Shown here one piece after another: positions 6,701-7,737 of a stretch of DNA of 7,737 nt; the first letter of the stretch is position 1; every line of letters begins with the position of its first letter. A program made the translations under genes and the position numbers. Source of the DNA: an uncultured Ruminococcus sp. (lineage in GTDB: Bacteria; Bacillota; Clostridia; Oscillospirales; CAG-272); contig CACXCL010000018.1 in NCBI GenBank assembly GCA_902766115.1, forward strand, positions 1 to 7,737, written 5' to 3'. The notes beneath the pieces were generated by a model. That model worked only from the letters and a program-made list of their open reading frames with translations. It did not search any database and had not been told where the DNA came from.

Positions 6701-7305
6701 TCGATCAGTTCTCTCTCGGGGAGTTCAGCCCGAGCCCCCTCCACGTAAACGGTGGGGTCCGTCGCATCCTCAAATATCGAATAATCCCGGTGCAGGAGCT
6801 CGTACGCGATCTGATCACGCAGGATCCCTTCCTCGACTTCCGCGGCGATCCTGTCGGCGATATATCCCTTGTCCTTCTGAGCGTACAGGGGCATCTCGTT
6901 CTTTATGAGGATGTTTTTCAGTTCCAGTTTCCACAGAACGGAAAGCTGAGAGCGGCGGGATACAGATCTGTTTACTCTCGCCTGCCGCTTGACGGTGACG
7001 TTGTCTTTTTCTATAAGGATGATCCCCCAGTGAGCCGGCACCCTGTCCTCGGCGGACGACGCGTGGCTGTGACCCACTACGATGTAGTTCTCATCAAAGA
7101 AACGGTCGTACGTACGGACCTGCTCGTCCAGCCGACGGTAGTTGTCCCGGTCGCTTTTTATCTCGTATCCGGTCAGTTTGTCGGTGACGGTCATAAGGTC
7201 GCATATGGCGTTCCCGATGCTTTTTTCCTGATAGATCCGCATCTCGAGACCCCGTGCCTGAAGATACGCGATCAGGATCTTTCTTATTTCCTTGTCGTTC
7301 ATCAT
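3715..7305 (-). CDS. sce7726-type nuclease-like domain fused to a DEAH/SNF2 helicase
   Basis: A 1196-residue protein. Residues 1-110 match the sce7726-type PD-(D/E)XK pattern: D36 in ICDLM, then GYEIKSDRDNYRRL (46-59) with E48-x-K50, and FDENYIVVGHSH (70-81). Residues 110-400 are an unrecognised linker. The helicase spans about 405-970: DYQKDAV (410-416), motif I DVGAGKT (430-436), Ia FVVPNH (457-462), motif II FLDEAH (595-600), motif III FATGTP (646-651), V-region STFKLGIGANVQ (891-902) and motif VI QREGRIIRR (922-930). A coiled coil at about 1000-1040 and another near 1140-1190 flank a C-terminal domain. The helicase resembles those of large DarB-like methylase-helicases of phages and conjugative elements, but I see no N/DPPY/F methylase motif. 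Known relatives act on DNA using ATP; nuclease activity here is inferred. The start at 7305 is followed directly by ATG 7302, which fits the ribosome site and promoter spacing better. Confidence 0.92.
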   Translation of the reverse strand: MMNDKEIRKILIAYLQARGLEMRIYQEKSIGNAICDLMTVTDKLTGYEIKSDRDNYRRLDEQVRTYDRFFDENYIVVGHSHASSAEDRVPAHWGIILIEKDNVTVKRQARVNRSVSRRSQLSVLWKLELKNILIKNEMPLYAQKDKGYIADRIAAEVEEGILRDQIAYELLHRDYSIFEDATDPTVYVEGARAELPERELIDTLSENDLDEFTLDQWIGIYKKAREIREQKESIFVQKPAEPRVPHEIPYTDIEVSLGAPWIGVNIINEFISHIIYGHDNATGLCMYEPVTGNWFVENKRSWLISRYSDLTVKYGTDRYNALYIIEVSLNLREIKILNKKGKYDERETVAALEKQKRIEKEFKDWIWLDEDRRWEIEEAYNKMFAGLEKKKYDGSRLNFEGMDPKYDLYDYQKDAVQKILESKNTLLAFDVGAGKTYIMIAAAMKMRKDGISRRNMFVVPNHIVGQWEKIFTELYPSAKVLAIEPKSFKPEMRQKVLRQIKEGDYEGVIIAYSCFEMIPLSEDLVLDNMSHELGRLESAIRELRKGHDPNIWRRNKLLEKEKQRISKMTMDFIRSMTPPENSGVTFGDLEISTLFLDEAHNYKNLPIETKLKNLNGINTKGSAKCLDMLHKIRYVQNSENGRGAVFATGTPLCNSISDAYTMQIYLQYEELERSHLELFDNWVKTFAKPEQLMEIDVDTSKYRMVRRFARFHNLPELSRLFSQIAIFYAVDGGDDLPDFEGYTDVVIEKNGRLSDYMKSLCARTEEIRKGKVDKKFDNMLKVSTDGRKAALDLTLVGEEQLYDDTSKVMRCVKNVVELYRKNDGCTQLVFCDYSTPKGENFSVYKEIKTRLTEEGIPGEEIAFIHSYNTEARKVELFRRFNAGEVRVLIGSTFKLGIGANVQTKLKAIHHLDVPWRPADMVQREGRIIRRGNENENVLIYRYIAEGSFDSYSWQILETKQRFISQFLSGSSYQRSVSDLEDNVLTYAEVKALALAEPLMKQLAEAENEVKSLRIVVEKEKESMKSLEKEEQKLKRRLNVLFHRSLPDAYVTQDMLQQYDGEKRAEASGQLSKALTPGFLFGQEEDKPLTALCFSVVRPESQSENKPYVLLRHAGEDYPVEMGASAKGNARRVMNFISSFDKVIDRINMAITEVNDRLDQIEYIMKNPDETNVIKLREREEELKELRELVKSDSFAD

Positions 7306-7309
7306 TCAT

Positions 7310-7316
7310 CCTCCCC
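7310..7316 (-). promoter_or_regulatory. Ribosome binding site of the helicase; favours the second ATG
   Basis: GGGGAGG (7316-7310) is 4 bases from the ATG at 7305 and 7 bases from the ATG at 7302. The other genes here have 6-7 bases, and their -10 to ATG distances are 31-33, matching 30 for the 7302 start better than 27 for 7305. The real start is therefore probably 7302, a one-residue change. Confidence 0.6.
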
Positions 7317-7332
7317 GTTCTTTTGCGAGACC

Positions 7333-7365
7333 ATTATAAAACGTCCGATGTACCGAATACGGGAC
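7333..7365 (-). promoter_or_regulatory. Promoter P4 with inverted-repeat operator, upstream of the helicase
   Basis: On the minus strand: GTCCCG-TATT-CGGTAC (7365-7350, one mismatch between arms), AT, 9 bases, and a perfect TATAAT (7338-7333). Same spacing as P1-P3, with no -35 consensus. It follows repeat copy B directly. Confidence 0.85.
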
Positions 7366-7471
7366 ACGTATCTGAGGGCCCCGGTTTTAGGCGCGTCTCG
7401 CGCCGAGGCAAAAATGAGGAAGTCCGCCCGGCGGAACGCGGACGTTTTTTGAAAAATAAACAGGAGGCACC

Positions 7472-7501
7472 ATATAAGTCGCGGGACTTTCAAATTTAGT
7501 C
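7472..7501 (-). repeat. Paired GACTWAWWT site B1
   Basis: On the minus strand GACTAAATT (7501-7493) and GACTTATAT (7480-7472), 21 bp apart. Counterpart of A1, with most of the intervening bases changed, so the two half-sites and not the spacer are conserved. Confidence 0.6.
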
Positions 7502-7567
7502 CGGTTTTTTGAAAAAAAGATTTTTTTGAGGAACGCGTTTTTTACGGGTCGACACACCCCTTTCCAT

Positions 7568-7598
7568 ACATAAGTCGTTCGGAGTCCGGAATTTAGTC
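7568..7598 (-). repeat. Paired GACTWAWWT site B2
   Basis: On the minus strand GACTAAATT (7598-7590) and GACTTATGT (7576-7568, one change from GACTTATAT), 22 bp apart. Counterpart of A2 and 96 bp from B1. Confidence 0.6.
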
Positions 7599-7630
7599 GG
7601 ATTTTTGATAGGTTTTTTGAAAAAAGGGTG

Positions 7631-7683
7631 AAAAAAAGAATCCCGGGGAGGGGGCCGGAGGCGATCTCGCGCCCCCGCTCCGG
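7631..7683 (-). terminator. GC-rich intrinsic terminator in repeat copy B
   Basis: On the minus strand CCGG plus GGGGGC (within 7683-7671) pairs with GCCCCC plus CCGG (within 7655-7643), interrupted by a small internal loop, then GATTC and seven T (7637-7631). The stem differs in sequence from copy A but folds similarly. It would end transcription arriving from the gene beyond 7737 and isolate promoter P4. Confidence 0.65.
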
Positions 7684-7693
7684 AAAGCGGACC
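7631..7693 (-). ncRNA. Candidate short RNA (about 60 nt), copy B
   Basis: Same arrangement as copy A: start expected near 7692, end in the U-tract. Here the alternative pairing CCGGAG with CTCCGG is 6 bp and competes with the terminator stem. Existence of a transcript is inference only. Confidence 0.3.
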
Positions 7694-7696
7694 CAT

Positions 7697-7705
7697 ATTA
7701 TAACA
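7697..7705 (-). promoter_or_regulatory. Extended -10 promoter just before the copy B hairpin
   Basis: TGTTATAAT on the minus strand (7705-7697), identical to copy A and in an identical block of 33 bp. Upstream sequence differs between copies, so the -35 region is not conserved. Confidence 0.5.
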
Positions 7706-7737
7706 CAAAAGGTGTGAACAAACCTTGAATTTTTTCA

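Larger units (their letters stand above)
7399..7725. repeat. Intergenic direct repeat, copy B
   Basis: Second copy of the element at 3309-3635, same orientation, about 4.09 kb away, again immediately upstream of an inverted-repeat promoter. It keeps the order of parts: extended -10, GC-rich hairpin with U-tract, site pair, T/A tract, site pair, T/A tract. Differences are substitutions and short indels, so the duplication is not recent. Similarity fades by about 7725 and the last 12 bases of the window hold nothing I recognise. Confidence 0.85.

Noticed and set aside
4138..7452. Long plus-strand open frames opposite the helicase (4138-5337, 5416-6393, 6472-7452)
   Set aside because: They lie antisense to a clearly recognisable helicase, have no ribosome sites or recognisable motifs, and are explained by the GC-rich codon pattern of the minus-strand gene.

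Overview
The window looks like an accessory (mobile-element-like) region of a fairly GC-rich Bacillota/Clostridia-type bacterium or one of its large plasmids, integrative elements or phages. The reasons are purine-rich Shine-Dalgarno sites at consistent spacing, near-consensus sigma-A -10 boxes (TATAAT/TACAAT) and intrinsic terminators with U-tracts. The taxonomic placement is inference. All recognisable genes lie on the minus strand, so transcription runs from high to low coordinates.

Reading in the direction of transcription: (1) 7306-7737 is non-coding. It holds copy B of a long duplicated intergenic element, then promoter P4. (2) 3715-7305 encodes a 1196-residue protein that joins an sce7726-type PD-(D/E)XK nuclease-like domain to a DEAH/SNF2 helicase. 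(3) 3210-3714 is non-coding. It holds copy A of the duplicated element, then promoter P3. (4) 2694-3209 is a GNAT N-acetyltransferase, followed 20 nt later by a small unknown ORF (2428-2673), then an intrinsic terminator. (5) 261-2279 encodes a 672-residue CbbX/SpoVK-like AAA+ ATPase whose N-terminal half looks like a degenerate AAA module. (6) 1-196 is the beginning of a second, different AAA+ ATPase, cut by the window edge.

The main signal beyond the genes is that all four transcription units start from the same kind of promoter. Each has a 16-bp inverted repeat (GTCCCG-N4-CGGGAC, perfect at two sites, degenerate at two) followed by AT, exactly 9 further bases, and a TATAAT/TACAAT box 27-33 bases before the start codon. 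The inverted repeat occupies the place of the -35 element, and no TTGACA-like box is visible. The helicase-nuclease, acetyltransferase and two AAA+ ATPases therefore look like one regulon under a dedicated regulator that is not in this window.

The second signal is the pair of roughly 330-bp intergenic elements upstream of P3 and P4. Each contains, on the minus strand, an extended -10 promoter immediately followed by a GC-rich hairpin with a U-tract (a possible short RNA or insulator). After it come two copies of a paired GACTWAWWT site (about 21-22 bp between paired sites) embedded among T5-6-C-A5-7 tracts. I cannot assign these to a known RNA or site family. How the genes work together is not established; ATP-driven remodelling plus DNA processing, as in anti-restriction, defence or replication of a mobile element, is a guess from gene content.
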